This document shows, in pieces, positions 1 to 10,494 of a DNA stretch of 64,000 nucleotides (its first letter is position 1; every line of letters starts with the position of its first letter). A program made the translations under genes and the position numbers. The notes beneath the pieces were generated by a model. That model was not told the DNA's origin. It saw only the letters and a list, made by a program, of their open reading frames with translations, and searched no databases. This DNA is from Azolla caroliniana (Eukaryota > Polypodiophyta), in contig JBHGNT010000014.1 of the NCBI GenBank assembly GCA_043228905.1, forward strand, positions 8,246,001 through 8,310,000. The letters are read 5' to 3'.

Positions 1-500
1 ACGCCAATGTATCATGACATGGGACAAATGTGGAGGCTCACACCTCACACATTATACTACACATGTTGCACCTAACTACAAAACCATATTCTTTGTAGAA
101 CGGGGAAATCGTACACATGGATACATGTTAGAGCCCATACCGTTATCTGCCATTCGAACCATTCGTTGGGGCACAAGTGATAAGAGTGGTCGGCTATGCA
201 CACTTTGCCCTAAACAAGTTCACCAGTCTGAGTATCACACTTTGATACAATGCTCTAGCTTTGATAATATTCGACCATGCTTTCCACATCTCTTCAACCG
301 TGCCCAATCCTTGCATGAATTCCTCTCAAAACCACAATGTGCACTCTCGATTGCAACATTCATTGGTAAAGTTCTTGAACATCAAGAGTCAGTACTCTTT
401 CACACGTATCACGTGAAATGTAATATTTTTGGTCTCATAGGTCATATTTGACCTCCAAAGACGAGAATATAATCTATCTATCTATCTATCTCTCTATTTT
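1..500 (+). mobile_element. 3' end of a non-LTR (LINE) retrotransposon
   Basis: An open frame at 14-451 ends in a Cys-rich segment, CTLC then H-x4-C (YHTLIQC), followed by about 50 residues rich in F, L and H. This is the usual arrangement at the C-terminus of LINE ORF2, downstream of the reverse transcriptase, where a zinc-binding region precedes the stop. Directly after the stop there is a short 3' UTR and a TCTA microsatellite (about 473-496), which fits the simple-repeat tails of many LINEs. The reverse transcriptase and endonuclease are not in the window. Family assignment is an inference from layout; no catalytic motif is visible here. Confidence 0.6.
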
Positions 501-504
501 AGTA

Positions 505-1143
505 CTACTCCCGACACCGATCCACCTCCATGTACAGCATCTGACTGTCAGATTGAGTGGTCCTTGACCCACTCGTGTGGTTTTCTTCTACCATTAGCAT
601 CGATTGCAGGTCAAAGAAGGACGATGGCTTCTCCCGAGTGCAAATCGTCGTCTGGATTGGCCCGTGCCATTGTGCTAGACCACCGAGATAGATCTGGACC
701 ATCTCATCTTCGTCCATCGTCACGTTGTTGGACCCGAGTATGTCATAGATCTCCTTGATCTTGGTGGTTTAGTCAGTAATCGTCATGTCCCGTTGCCAGA
801 TATTATTGAGCTCTTGACGGAGCTGCAACTTCCAAGCTATGGTACTTGCGGTGAAAATCTTCTAGAGATTTTCCCATGCCTCCTTCGGCGACTTTGCGTC
901 TCTAATGTAGCTGAGCATCTAGTCGTGCACACACTCGGCGAGGCAATACAACACTCTGCTCGCTCCTTGTTCCCATGCCGAGAAGTCCTTGTGTGCCGAA
1001 TCCAACGCTGCTACATTTGCTGCTTCCACGTAGCTCCAGTATTTGTGCCCTAACAGGTACTTGTGCATCTTATACGACCAGGACACATAGTTGCTCTAAT
1101 CGAGCTTTTCTGTAGGAAGCGATCTCACCAAGCTTTTGTCCAT
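505..1143 (-). pseudogene. Copia gag fragment, broken by stops
   Basis: On the minus strand from an ATG at 1143 the translation gives a typical Copia Gag N-terminus (YKMHKYLLGH, VLYCL, then DEDEMVQIYLGGLA near 700). Several in-frame stops interrupt it, including one in the segment that reads HDQMLSY in the sister copy at 44178 (here TAG, a C-to-T change from CAG). The fragment ends abruptly next to the LINE 3' end, so pol is missing. It is the internal start of the element whose LTR lies at 1242-1639, and the same Gag family recurs at 29981 and 44178. Confidence 0.75.
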
Positions 1144-1230
1144 ATCTTTCTTCTCTCTTTTGTTCTTACCGATGATTAGGGTTTGTTTGTTTCAAGCAGT
1201 TGTCGGCAACAGAGGTTCTCAACCCTCGCA

Positions 1231-1241
1231 CTCTGATACCA
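1231..1241 (-). other. Copia primer-binding site
   Basis: The minus strand reads TGGTATCAGAG directly after the LTR end. This is the initiator tRNA-Met primer-binding sequence shared by most plant Copia elements. It fixes the 3' border of the LTR and the minus orientation. Confidence 0.8.
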
Positions 1242-1639
1242 TGTAAAGAATTGCGTGTGGAAGCTTATAGGACAAACCGACTCAGCCGGATAACAACAAT
1301 AAACAGAAATGAAGGTTTAATGGGAGGTTGAGAATACACAATACATGGGAGAGCCAAAGAGAGCAAAACAACACAAACTTAATTTCAAAAATATCACTCT
1401 GTACATACAAATGTCCTACAAAACATTTTTTATACAAGTCCTTAAAAGGAATGACAGAAGTATTGACAAGTACTTCAATGCTCATACGAGCGACTGACAC
1501 TAACTCCAAGGAATATGCCTACATACTAGGCTAAGATTGTAGGCCTCTAACGGCCTACCGGTTACAATCCGATCCGGATACCAATCTGGCTCCGGATTAT
1601 TCAACCGATCTGGATCCGATTGAGGTTGTCTGCTCAACA
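1242..1639 (-). mobile_element. Copia 5' LTR (minus orientation)
   Basis: On the minus strand this block starts TGTTGAGCAG and ends TTTACA, giving TG...CA borders, and is followed by the primer-binding site. Its inner part (threshold words such as GTACTTGTCAATACTTC and CTTGTATAAAA) is shared with LTR pieces at 29388, 43805 and 45560. Its outer edge abuts a Gypsy integrase frame at 1640, so it either inserted into or recombined with that element. Confidence 0.7.
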
Positions 1640-3468
1640 ACGAGTTATTTCATTTTTATGGGTTACCAATGGATATCGTGAGTGATGAAGATCCAAAGTT
1701 TACTACATTGAGCATGAGCTCCACGGATCATCGTCAATCCTATGGATAGACAGAACGAGTAAATCAAATTATTGAGGACATGCTTCGTGCATATGTTGGT
1801 ACAAAACCAACAAAATGGGAACACTATCTCCCAATTTTGGAGTTTGCTTATAACAGCTCCAAGCATACATCAACAGGATATAGTCCTTTTATGTTGATGT
1901 ATGGTTTTCAGCCACGAGCCCCAATTGATGTTAATATACATCATGATGAGTTGCGAAGTACGCAAAACTTTCTTCAAGATATTCAATATATGTTGCGTAT
2001 TGTACGAGATAATATAAAAACTACTCAAGATAGAGCGTGTTGTCGCGTTGTTACGCGCGTGCGTGGAGAAAGGCGGAACCACGGGGGTCTTGGACTAGGG
2101 AGTGATGGAGCGTAGGAAGTCGTGCTTCACCGTCTCTGGGGCGTCCCAAAAGCACACCGGAAGCAACCGAAGAGAGAGAGAGAGAGAGCGTTTAACACCG
2201 ACTTACGCACACACACTCACACACACACACACACACACAGGCCAACCCGACTCACCCCTTTAAGTACAGGAAATGCAGGAAGGGGGAAGCACCCGACACC
2301 AACGAAGACGCGAATATACACAGACATACGCAAACGTATATATATATATATATATGAGAAGAATACATTCCCGGTGTCGAGACAGACCGAGGTAGGTTAT
2401 AGTAGTCGTCAGCTACCAAGCCGCCGGTCGGGGAGCTCACGGGCTCGTCGCGCCGAGCGGGGTCTTGCGCAGGAGATGAGCTGCAACAAACCCTAAGCGA
2501 ACACAAAGGGGGAGAAGAAGAAGAAACTAACTCTAAACCTAACGGTATACCCTCTAATGCAAAATGGGCAACCCTTTCACAAAGGGTGTTCCCTTCCTTT
2601 TATAGAACAAGGACAGGGATGCGTTACAATGTGGGATAAACCCCGACTTACATGGGACCGTCTGTCTCGACTTGACTACTCTTCGGCGCCATAAAGGCGC
2701 CCTCGTTATTCACACTAAATGTACATGGGTGCGTACACACGCTACACCTCGCCGATGTAGCCAATGTTTCCCGGTTTCCGCCTCTGGCCGAAATTCTTCA
2801 CGACAGCGTTTTTATGCTAATCATAATAGGCAACCTCGTGTATTCAACCATGGATAGAAGATATTTTTACGTGTACCTCACAATTCTAAGACATTGTCCA
2901 TGGGTAAGTGCTCTAAGTTAGCCCCACGGTTTTGTGGATCTTTTACAGTCCTCAAACACATTGGTTCATCAGCCTATTGTCTCATTCTTCCTAATGGCAT
3001 TGAAATCCATCTAGTTTTTCATGTAAGTCATCTAAAAGAACTTCTTGGTTCTGGTGACAATACAGTTACAACAGAAACTCTGGTTACTTCTGAAGAATTA
3101 GCATCTAAATCAAATGTACTAGAAAGAATTCTCGATGTTAAAACAAAACATTTGCATTCTAAAATAATACGCGAATTTATAAATAAAATGGATGGATAAA
3201 TCTATCAAAGATGCCACATGGGAACGTGAAAATACTCTTAGAACTAACTTCCCTAACTTTCCATTGCAAGAGTGCAATGTTTAAAGAGGGGGACCTAACC
3301 TTAGTGGTTCTTTTTACCGAAGTAGTAAAGGGCTTTTTGGAATCCTCCCGTTGCCCAGTTGCACCTCTGCTAGGGTCCCCTCTTAAGTAGATCTCTCTCA
3401 CCTTGCTCTTCGGCGCCTCAACTTTAACTCGGGGAGTTTTTCTACCGAAATATGAGGCCAAGGGAGTA
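1640..3468 (+). pseudogene. Chromovirus-type Gypsy pol 3' part, split by a solo LTR
   Basis: Two blocks on the plus strand belong to one Gypsy element. The first (about 1640-2037) is the late integrase (SDEDPKF, then EFAYNSSKHTSTGYSPF). The second (about 2806-3290) continues with the integrase C-terminus (FHVSHLKELL) and a chromodomain-like tail. The tail needs one frameshift near 3186 to reach TWEREN. A purine-rich stretch and the 3' LTR follow. The chromodomain marks it as a chromovirus. An unrelated Gypsy LTR (2038-2805) sits in the codons just after QDRA. The 5' half of the element is gone. Confidence 0.75.
2038..2805 (-). mobile_element. Solo Gypsy LTR nested in the chromovirus
   Basis: The block has complementary ends (TGT-TGTCG at the left, CGACA at the right) and interrupts an otherwise continuous integrase reading. 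It shares a segment (GGAACCAC then GGTCTTGGACTAGG) with the LTRs at 30268 and 59092, which belong to the Gypsy family with pol at 59868-63335. No internal region is present, so it is a solo LTR. It contains GA, CA and TA microsatellites (about 2171, 2215 and 2336). A short GCG repeat flanks it, but a full 5-bp target duplication is not clear. Confidence 0.6.
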
Positions 3469-3875
3469 TGTTACGGGCATGACCATATCCCGTGGTAAGT
3501 TTTATGGTAGTGTTCTATACACATGGATAAAGTGTGAGGGTTAAACGAGAGTGTAAAGAAGGAAATGATTACTTTTAATCCTTTGGATTAGGACTTGCCT
3601 GGGGGCCTTAGATCTAGCTATAAATATGAGGCCTAGCTACCCTCATTGGGTACATTATTGACTATGCTAAGACTCGATCATTGTGGTGGGTCAACTCTTG
3701 TAGCGAGCACGCCAGTACCAAGTACGACTCGAAGCCACAACGGTGGTATGGGACGGCGATCGAGGCTCGAGTCTATCTCAATCCATTTGCTTAGGGGTGG
3801 TCAGGTGGATCGACACCTTTCTTTCTCTCTCCGCTCTTATCTATTTATTGGTTAAATCCTTATCATATGCTTACA
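3469..3875 (+). mobile_element. 3' LTR of the chromovirus
   Basis: The block starts TGTTACGGGC after a purine-rich stretch (AAGGGAGTA) and ends ATGCTTACA. It includes a TATAAATA box near 3620. It directly follows the chromodomain-containing pol end, as expected for a 3' LTR. The right side abuts the RNase H region of an older Copia. Confidence 0.6.
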
Positions 3876-4097
3876 TTAGTACCTCGCTCTAATAGTACCT
3901 GAGAGGCATCTTGAGCGTTTGCCTCCAATTCGGCTCAGGTAACCCCATATTAAATGGTTTCACTTATTCAGACATGTCAGCTTATGTGGATACCAACGGG
4001 TCCACGTTCAGATACGTAATGACTTATGTAGGGGAGCTCTCTCTTGGCAATTGAGGCTGCACAAGGCCGTGGCATTGTCAACCACAGAAGCCGAGTA
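3876..4097 (+). pseudogene. Older Copia RNase H, left part
   Basis: The plus strand reads a degenerate Copia RNase H (YSDMSAYVDTNGS, then VALSTTEAEYM). The frame is cut inside the TEAEYM motif by the young Copia at 4103-9608 and resumes at 9614. This is the host element of a nested insertion. Confidence 0.75.
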
Positions 4098-4102
4098 CAT
4101 GG
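4098..4102. repeat. Target-site duplication, left (CATGG)
   Basis: CATGG occurs directly left of the LTR at 4103 and directly right of the LTR at 9608. A 5-bp duplication is normal for Copia integrase. It also falls in one codon position of the host RNase H frame. Confidence 0.9.
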
Positions 4103-4190
4103 TGTTGGGAGACAAGGGGCCGTCAGTGCGGAAGATCAAGAAGCATTCGATCGTTTCTGAATACCTGCGTATGACAGAATGTAGGTCGTT

Positions 4191-4232
<42 letters not shown>

Positions 4233-4400
4233 AATAGACTCTTAATTCAACAACGCAATAATACAACATCCAACCTTACAAAAGGGTTACAAGGTCACTA
4301 TATATAGTGACCGACTTAGGGCAACTACCCTTTATGCTAATTACATAAATGGCCAAAACGGGATAGTGTGAATACGTCCATTATACACATGTATTCGACA
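4103..4400 (-). mobile_element. 3' LTR of the young Copia
   Basis: Read on the minus strand it runs TGTCGAATAC to CCCAACA. It matches the LTR at 9313-9608 at every base I compared, apart from two extra bases in an AG run (4195-4229 here, 9405-9437 there). The polypurine tract GGGGGAG lies at 4401-4407. Confidence 0.95.
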
Positions 4401-4593
4401 CTCCCCCGTAATGGGCGTATACATGGGTTATCTAAGATTACAGGTATAGACTTAGGTTCTCGGACATATCAGCTTTGTTCGAGTCGGCAGGGTCCGAAGG
4501 CAGAAGACCGAACTGGTCAGGTCGGAACAGTTGAAGCCGATCATTAAGGAACTCATGTCGGTTGTCGGGAACCATCCTGCTCTGTGTCCGGCT

Positions 4594-7500
4594 CTAACCG
4601 AACTGGTTTGTCGTTACGCCCATCTGATGCCGAAGAGACCGAAAACGGTCTGCCGAAAGACACTTGGTCATTCCATCTGCGACATTGTCGGTTGTGGATA
4701 TTTTCTCTAGACCGATTTTTCCTGAAATGACGCAGTCCCGAACGAAGTGATATCGAACGTCGATATGTTTGGAGGCGTTGTGATGAACCGGATTTTTCGA
4801 CAAGGCAACAGCACCTTGACTGTCGCTGTAGACAACTGGAGCCGAGTCATGGTCGACTTGTCGAAACGTGTGCGCCAGCCGACCGAGCCACAAAGCTTCT
4901 TTTGCTGCGTCGGACGCAGCTACATATTCTGCTTCGGTCGTTGAGGTCGCTGTGCACTCCTGAAGTTTCGACTTCCACGAGATTGCTCCATTGCCGAATT
5001 TGAAGCAGTATCCGGTTGTTGATTTCCGACTGTCTATACAGCCGGCGAAATCCGAGTCGGTGTAACCGACTATGCCTGAGGTTCGGTTCGGACCGAAAAG
5101 AATGTCGTGGTCTTTTGTGCCAGCCAGATATCTGAACACATGCTTGACTGCGTTCCAATGCGATCGGCCAGGATTGTGCATAAATCTGCTAACGACTCCT
5201 ACGGCATGAGAAATATCAGGCCGTGTCGCGACCATCAGGTACATAAGGGAGCCGACTGCCGGTGCATACGGTACCGACTTCATATCTTCCCCCTCCGGGC
5301 CGGATGTCGGGCAGTCTCGCTGAGAGAGCCGAAGATTCATTGGGAGCGGGGTTGAAGCAGATTTGGCTGATTGCATGTTGAAGCGTTCCAAGACACGTCC
5401 GATATAGTCGGTCTGAGACAAAAAAAGATGTCGTTTGTCGCGATGCCGACTAATCTTCATGCCGAGTATGTGTCGTGCCGGACCGAGGTCCTTCATGGCA
5501 AACTTCAACCGCAGTTGCCGAATGAGATCGGCAAGTTCGCCCGCGTGGCGTCCAGAAATGAGCATGTCGTCCACGTAAATGATGAGGAAGATGGGTGATC
5601 CATCTTGAGCTGTGTTGGTGAAGAGACAATGGTCCTCATCGCTTTTGGAGAAGCCGATCGATTGGATGAAGTCGTCGAACTTCTTGTACCATTGTCGCGG
5701 TGCCTGTTTGAGGCCGTATAGACTCTTCCTGAGTCGGCAGACTAGATGTTCTTGGCCAGGTGCCACGAAGCCTTTTGGCTGCTCCATATAAATTTCCTCC
5801 TCGAGATCACCATGGAGGAAGGCTGTTTTGACATCTAGCTGAATCAGCTCCAAGTTGTCGGCTGCCACTACGCCGAGCAGAAAACGAAGGGTTGTCATTT
5901 TCACCACTGGTGAAAAAATCTCGTCGAAGTCGACGCCATATTCTTGTCGGAAGCCCTTCGCAACTAATCTGGCCTTGTACTTTGGGGTGGTCGAATCAGA
6001 CGTCTCTTTTAGTCGATAAACCCACTTGCAAGGAAGAGCACGTCGGTTCCTAGGTAATTCGACCAGATCCCAAGTCTTGTTTGCCCGAATGGAGTGCATT
6101 TCCGACTCCATCGCCAGATGCCAGGTGGCGGAATCGACAGATGTCGATGCTTCTTCGTAAGACGTCGGTTCGCCGGCGTCGGTGAAAAAAATTCCAGGAG
6201 AATACCTCTCCGGAGGTTGCGACAGTCTCTCGGATCGTCGAGGTATGATTGGACTGGTCGCATCGGGTATCGAGGTCGGATGGTCCGAAAGCGGATTGTT
6301 CTGCTGTGCCGAGTCGGAGTTGTCCGAGTCGGTAGTGTAAGGTTCAGCTACCCGTGAAGCTGACCGTGTGTTGAGAGCGGGGCCTTCTTGAAGGGTCGGC
6401 ACATCGGAAAACGTTACCCTTCGGACTTCGATCGGTTTTTCGACTGATGGATTCATAGCCGACTCGTTGAACACAACGTCCGAACTTCGAACGATTTGCC
6501 TGCGTTCGGGGTCCCAGAGTCGGTATCCCATTTCGCCGTCGGACCCATATCCAAGGAAAATGCATTTCCTGGACCGAGGTGCAAGTTTTCGGCGATCATC
6601 TTTCGGAATAAGGGCGTACGCCTCGCATCCGAAGATCCTCAGCTTGTCGTAATTCGGCTTACTGCCGATCCATCGTTCCTGAGGAATTTGAAGTCCTAGA
6701 GGTCTACTTGGCGACATATTGATTATGTGTACTGCCGTGAGTAGAGCCTCTGCCCAGAAGCCATCCGACAGTCCGGAGTGTTGGAGCATGGAAACTATCC
6801 GTTCTTGGATTGTCCGATTCATGCGTTCGGCAATCCCGTTTTGCTCCGGACTGTGTGGTGCCGTAAATTCACGTCGGATGCCGCGTTGTCGGCAGAATTT
6901 GACGAATTCATCGGATTTGAACTCTCCCCCATTGTCTGTCCGAAGGCATTTCAGCTTTCGGTCGGTTTGATTTTCTACCATAGCGAGCCAATCTGAGAAG
7001 ATCGAGAAGACCCGATCTTTGGTGCGAATCGGATAAGCCCACACCTTTCGAGTCGAATCGTCAATAAAAGTGACGAAGTAAGAGGCACCGCCAAGAGACT
7101 GATGCGGCATTGGGCCACAGACGTCCGAGTGGACTAAATCGAGAGGTCTCGTTTCTCTTGGTGCTGATGTCGGGTGTGATGCGGCTACTTGTTTGCCATA
7201 CTGGCAATGCTCGCAGAATTGATGGTCGGAGAAGGAGAGTTTGGGGATGTATCCGGCTCTAGATAGGTGCGTGATGCCGGCCTTGCTGAGGTGTCCTAAT
7301 CTTCTGTGCCATAGTGATGACACAGGAATATCCACCAAAAACAGGTTACCCTCTCTGAGCGTAACATGTAACGGATACAGTGAGTGTATCTTGGGTCCTC
7401 TAGCAAGCAGGAGGTTCCCCCTGTGGAGTGTCCACCCTCCCGAAGAAAAACCGGCACGAATGCCGTCTTCATCTAGTTGTCCGACTGAGATCAATGGCCT

Positions 7501-8628
7501 TGAGAGCTCGGGTACATGTCGGACATTGTGGAGTACAAGTGTAGAGCCACCTGCAAGGTTGAGCTCTACTGTGCCGATTCCGATGATGTCACAGTGTTGT
7601 GAGTTGCCGACTCGAACTGAGTCGGAGTGACGGATCGTATATTGCCGAAATTGGGATCGATGAGGAGTCACGTGAAATGACGCGCCCGAATCTAAGAGCC
7701 ATGTGCTCGATTCTTCAGTCGTGAGTAGAACTTCTGATCCGACTGGATTTTCGATTGATAGTATATTTGGGTCGTCTGGTAGCACATCAGCTGAGAAGCT
7801 GACGTAATTGATCTCCTCATGCCGGCCACTCTTCTTGTCTGATTTCTGAGACTTGTCGTTCTTGTTCTTGAGTGCGCGGCAGTCGGCTTTGATGTGTCCG
7901 GGTTTCTTGCAATAGTTGCAGATTCGGTTATCCCGTGACTGGCTCCGTCTTCGCTGATTGTTCGGCGGCCGTGAGGAATCTCTTCCTCGTATGTTCGATC
8001 GGTCTGTCGAACCTTGTACTACGTAAGCGTCGTCTGTTGAGTCTTTGGCGAAAGACTTTCTCCGAGCTGCTTCGGTCAGGATTGCGCTCGTGACTTCAGA
8101 GTATTTAACAGCCGTGGTTGACGCGTTGCACACGGTTGTGACGAAAGTTTCCCATGATGAGGGAAGACTACTCATGAGTATCATTGCTCTGAGTTCATCC
8201 TCGATTGCCGTCCCCTGTGACGAGATTTGGGAGCTTATGCTTTCGTACTCATTGAGGTGTGCTTGAACCGAATCGGATTCTTTCATCCGCAAGTTGTAGA
8301 GGCGCCGGATCAGAAACATCTTTGTTGCGGCGACCTTCTTTTCGTAAGTGTCCGACAGTGTTTTCCACAGTTCGAATGCTGTCGTACACGATTGCACCGT
8401 AAAGTATACCGATTCCGATAGGTGCATCCGAATTGTGGCGCGGACGATTCTGTCCAGCTTCTGCCACTCAATTGGTTTGTATCCTTCTGGAGGTTCTTCA
8501 TTTTCGATGGGATCGATTTGCCCCTTGACTATGAGATAGTCCTGCATTTGTTCCTTCCAGAAGTTGAAGTTCGATCCATCGAACTTTCGTAGACTCATTT
8601 CTGACGAGCCGGATGTTGATGCCATCAA
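4594..8628 (-). CDS. Copia Gag-Pol polyprotein, intact, 1344 aa
   Basis: One uninterrupted frame carries every domain of a working Copia element. Gag (from residue 1) begins SLRKFDGSNFNFWKEQM. A CCHC zinc knuckle follows (CNYCKKPGHIKADC, near 240), then the aspartic protease (LLDSGASFHVTP, near 312). Next come the GAG-pre-integrase segment (LWHRRLGHLS), the integrase core with D, D and E (HSDVCGP, RTDNGGEF, NGIAERMNR), the reverse transcriptase (YGLKQAPRQWYKKF, YVDDMLISG) and RNase H ending TEAEYVA and ASKHIDVRYHFVRD. Length and order are standard for plant Copia. There are no stops or frameshifts. The product would form cytoplasmic virus-like particles, copy its RNA and insert the DNA copy in the nucleus. 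Confidence 0.97.
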   Translation of the reverse strand: MMASTSGSSEMSLRKFDGSNFNFWKEQMQDYLIVKGQIDPIENEEPPEGYKPIEWQKLDRIVRATIRMHLSESVYFTVQSCTTAFELWKTLSDTYEKKVAATKMFLIRRLYNLRMKESDSVQAHLNEYESISSQISSQGTAIEDELRAMILMSSLPSSWETFVTTVCNASTTAVKYSEVTSAILTEAARRKSFAKDSTDDAYVVQGSTDRSNIRGRDSSRPPNNQRRRSQSRDNRICNYCKKPGHIKADCRALKNKNDKSQKSDKKSGRHEEINYVSFSADVLPDDPNILSIENPVGSEVLLTTEESSTWLLDSGASFHVTPHRSQFRQYTIRHSDSVRVGNSQHCDIIGIGTVELNLAGGSTLVLHNVRHVPELSRPLISVGQLDEDGIRAGFSSGGWTLHRGNLLLARGPKIHSLYPLHVTLREGNLFLVDIPVSSLWHRRLGHLSKAGITHLSRAGYIPKLSFSDHQFCEHCQYGKQVAASHPTSAPRETRPLDLVHSDVCGPMPHQSLGGASYFVTFIDDSTRKVWAYPIRTKDRVFSIFSDWLAMVENQTDRKLKCLRTDNGGEFKSDEFVKFCRQRGIRREFTAPHSPEQNGIAERMNRTIQERIVSMLQHSGLSDGFWAEALLTAVHIINMSPSRPLGLQIPQERWIGSKPNYDKLRIFGCEAYALIPKDDRRKLAPRSRKCIFLGYGSDGEMGYRLWDPERRQIVRSSDVVFNESAMNPSVEKPIEVRRVTFSDVPTLQEGPALNTRSASRVAEPYTTDSDNSDSAQQNNPLSDHPTSIPDATSPIIPRRSERLSQPPERYSPGIFFTDAGEPTSYEEASTSVDSATWHLAMESEMHSIRANKTWDLVELPRNRRALPCKWVYRLKETSDSTTPKYKARLVAKGFRQEYGVDFDEIFSPVVKMTTLRFLLGVVAADNLELIQLDVKTAFLHGDLEEEIYMEQPKGFVAPGQEHLVCRLRKSLYGLKQAPRQWYKKFDDFIQSIGFSKSDEDHCLFTNTAQDGSPIFLIIYVDDMLISGRHAGELADLIRQLRLKFAMKDLGPARHILGMKISRHRDKRHLFLSQTDYIGRVLERFNMQSAKSASTPLPMNLRLSQRDCPTSGPEGEDMKSVPYAPAVGSLMYLMVATRPDISHAVGVVSRFMHNPGRSHWNAVKHVFRYLAGTKDHDILFGPNRTSGIVGYTDSDFAGCIDSRKSTTGYCFKFGNGAISWKSKLQECTATSTTEAEYVAASDAAKEALWLGRLAHTFRQVDHDSAPVVYSDSQGAVALSKNPVHHNASKHIDVRYHFVRDCVISGKIGLEKISTTDNVADGMTKCLSADRFRSLRHQMGVTTNQFG

Positions 8629-9297
8629 ATTTGGTTTCGGTTGACGAAGCTCGGTTCGGAGTTGACTACGAATCTTGTTGGAGTGCAGCCGGTTGGCTCA
8701 CCCGATATCGTTCTAGTCGGATTTGAACCCGAGTAGGTTCGGCTTCGGATATATGTATTGTTGAACTTGCTCGAATTGACTCCGGTAACTTGAGGGACAG
8801 AACCGACTGGTCTTCCCGAATGTTGCTGAGTCGGAGTGAGCCCGGTTCGCTTCGGATATATATGCCGAATACCGATTATTGAAACCGATTATCTGGACCG
8901 ATTCGGCTTCGGGTGACTGCAGCGACGAGAGAGATGGATCCAACTGATCCTCTCGAATGTCGATCAGCCGGATGAAGCACGAATTGGGGTTGTTGTCTTG
9001 AGACCGATCTGCACCGAGTGGTTACAACGAGCGGCGAGCAGCGTTTGTTGACTTCTTCGGATGCCGTTTAACCGAGTGGAGCACGATCGTGTCAATGTTG
9101 CACAAGGGGATTTCACCTCGAGCGGTTACGATCACAAGGAACGGAGTACAACCTGTTGGCTTACTCCAAGCAAAGATGATCTAACGCGATGAGATGCAAA
9201 CCTGGTTTTTCTTCTTCTTCTCTCTTCTTCGAATGACGCAGGAAACCGAATGCAGAGACGACGGCCGACAGCGGATTGAAGGACCGACTACTGTGCA

Positions 9298-9310
9298 GGC
9301 TCTGATACCA
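9298..9310 (-). other. Primer-binding site of the young Copia
   Basis: The minus strand reads TGGTATCAGAGCC two bases inside the 5' LTR end. It is a perfect initiator tRNA-Met primer site. Confidence 0.92.
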
Positions 9311-9312
9311 GA

Positions 9313-9400
9313 TGTTGGGAGACAAGGGGCCGTCAGTGCGGAAGATCAAGAAGCATTCGATCGTTTCTGAATACCTGCGTATGACAGAATGTAGGTCGTT

Positions 9401-9440
<40 letters not shown>

Positions 9441-9608
9441 AATAGACTCTTAATTCAACAACGCAATAATACAACATCCAACCTTACAAAAGGGTTACAA
9501 GGTCACTATATATAGTGACCGACTTAGGGCAACTACCCTTTATGCTAATTACATAAATGGCCAAAACGGGATAGTGTGAATACGTCCATTATACACATGT
9601 ATTCGACA
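9313..9608 (-). mobile_element. 5' LTR of the young Copia
   Basis: 296 bp with TG...CA borders on the minus strand. It matches the LTR at 4103-4400 except for an AG run that is two bases shorter. A TATATATAG motif near 9508 could serve as a TATA box on the minus strand. Confidence 0.95.
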
Positions 9609-9613
9609 CATGG
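9609..9613. repeat. Target-site duplication, right (CATGG)
   Basis: Right copy of the 5-bp duplication made by the young Copia insertion; it matches 4098-4102 exactly. Confidence 0.9.
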
Positions 9614-9947
9614 CTGTTGTAGAAGCCGGCAAGGAAATAGTTTGGATGAAGGAGTTCATTGGAGAGTTGGGTATTCGACAGGAGGAATTCTGACTCTACT
9701 GCAACAACCAATGTACCATCCACCTTGCAAAGAATGCCGCCTATCACTCGAGGACCAAGCACATCTAAAGGAGATACCATTGGCTCCGGGAGCAAGTAGA
9801 AGAAAAGGAGTTTGCTTTAGTGAAGATCTATACAAATGACAATGGATCGGATATGCTGACGAAGGTGCTACCAGCTGAAAAGCTGAATGCGTGTCGACAA
9901 AGAGTTGAACTAGTGAAGTACTCCACCCGGAGTGAAGGGGGGGAGTT
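9614..9947 (+). pseudogene. Older Copia RNase H, right part and pol end
   Basis: The RNase H frame broken at 4097 resumes here (EAGKEIVWMKEFIGELG, YCNNQCTIHLAKNAAYHSRTKHI), with at least two stops, and ends near CRQRVELVKYS. A purine-rich tract (GAAGGGGGGGAG) leads into the LTR at 9948. Together with 3876-4097 it shows an older, inactive Copia on the plus strand. Confidence 0.8.
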
Positions 9948-10494
9948 TGTTGGGAAAATAGGTCCCTCTGGATGGGAAGAGCACGAGCCAGATCGGCTGA
10001 AGTCGATAGGTAAACTCATCCAAGGACAAAAATTTGACTAATTAACAATCAATCGAGAATCGACTCGGTTAATAACCGAATCGATTGTATCCGATTGGGC
10101 TATATTTGTAAATAGCCTAGATGTGCCCATTAAGGCTATATTTGCAAATAGTCATTATGTATATGAGTATAAATATAGTTAGGGCAAGTAGTTAATGGTG
10201 GATGGATAGTTATTGTGGTGGTTGCCTCTATAACTAGTGCTAGAGAGAGTTGTAACTCTGCAACTGTCTGTTAGAAGAAGAAGAACCCAAAGTCCTTAAG
10301 ATTCGTATTTGTGTATTTCCTCTATATATAGTGATTCTGTTTTAGAGTTTGGGGGCTCTCGTGGTTTTCCCCTTTTCAGGGTTTCCACCCTAACATCTTG
10401 TCTTTATGTCAGTGCATCATCTCTTATTATTTCTCGTTTTCTGTCATTCTTGTTTGTGCTTGAGAATTGGTTGTGGCCAATCGCATATTCAACA
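9948..10494 (+). mobile_element. 3' LTR of the older Copia
   Basis: It starts TGTTGGGAAAATAGG after the polypurine tract and ends ATTCAACA. The segment GGTCCCTC-x-GGATGGGAAG and the phrase GGCTATATTTGTAAATAGCC are shared with the LTR at 33977, so both belong to one Copia family. Confidence 0.75.

Larger units (their letters stand above)
4103..9608 (-). mobile_element. Complete young Copia retrotransposon
   Basis: The element has two near-identical LTRs (4103-4400 and 9313-9608), a 5-bp CATGG duplication, a polypurine tract (4401-4407), a primer-binding site (9298-9310) and an intact 1344-codon polyprotein. LTRs are identical at insertion, so the lack of substitutions means a very recent insertion. 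Between the coding start (8628) and the primer site lies about 670 bp of 5' untranslated leader. The insertion is in the RNase H region of an older Copia of opposite orientation. Confidence 0.95.
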
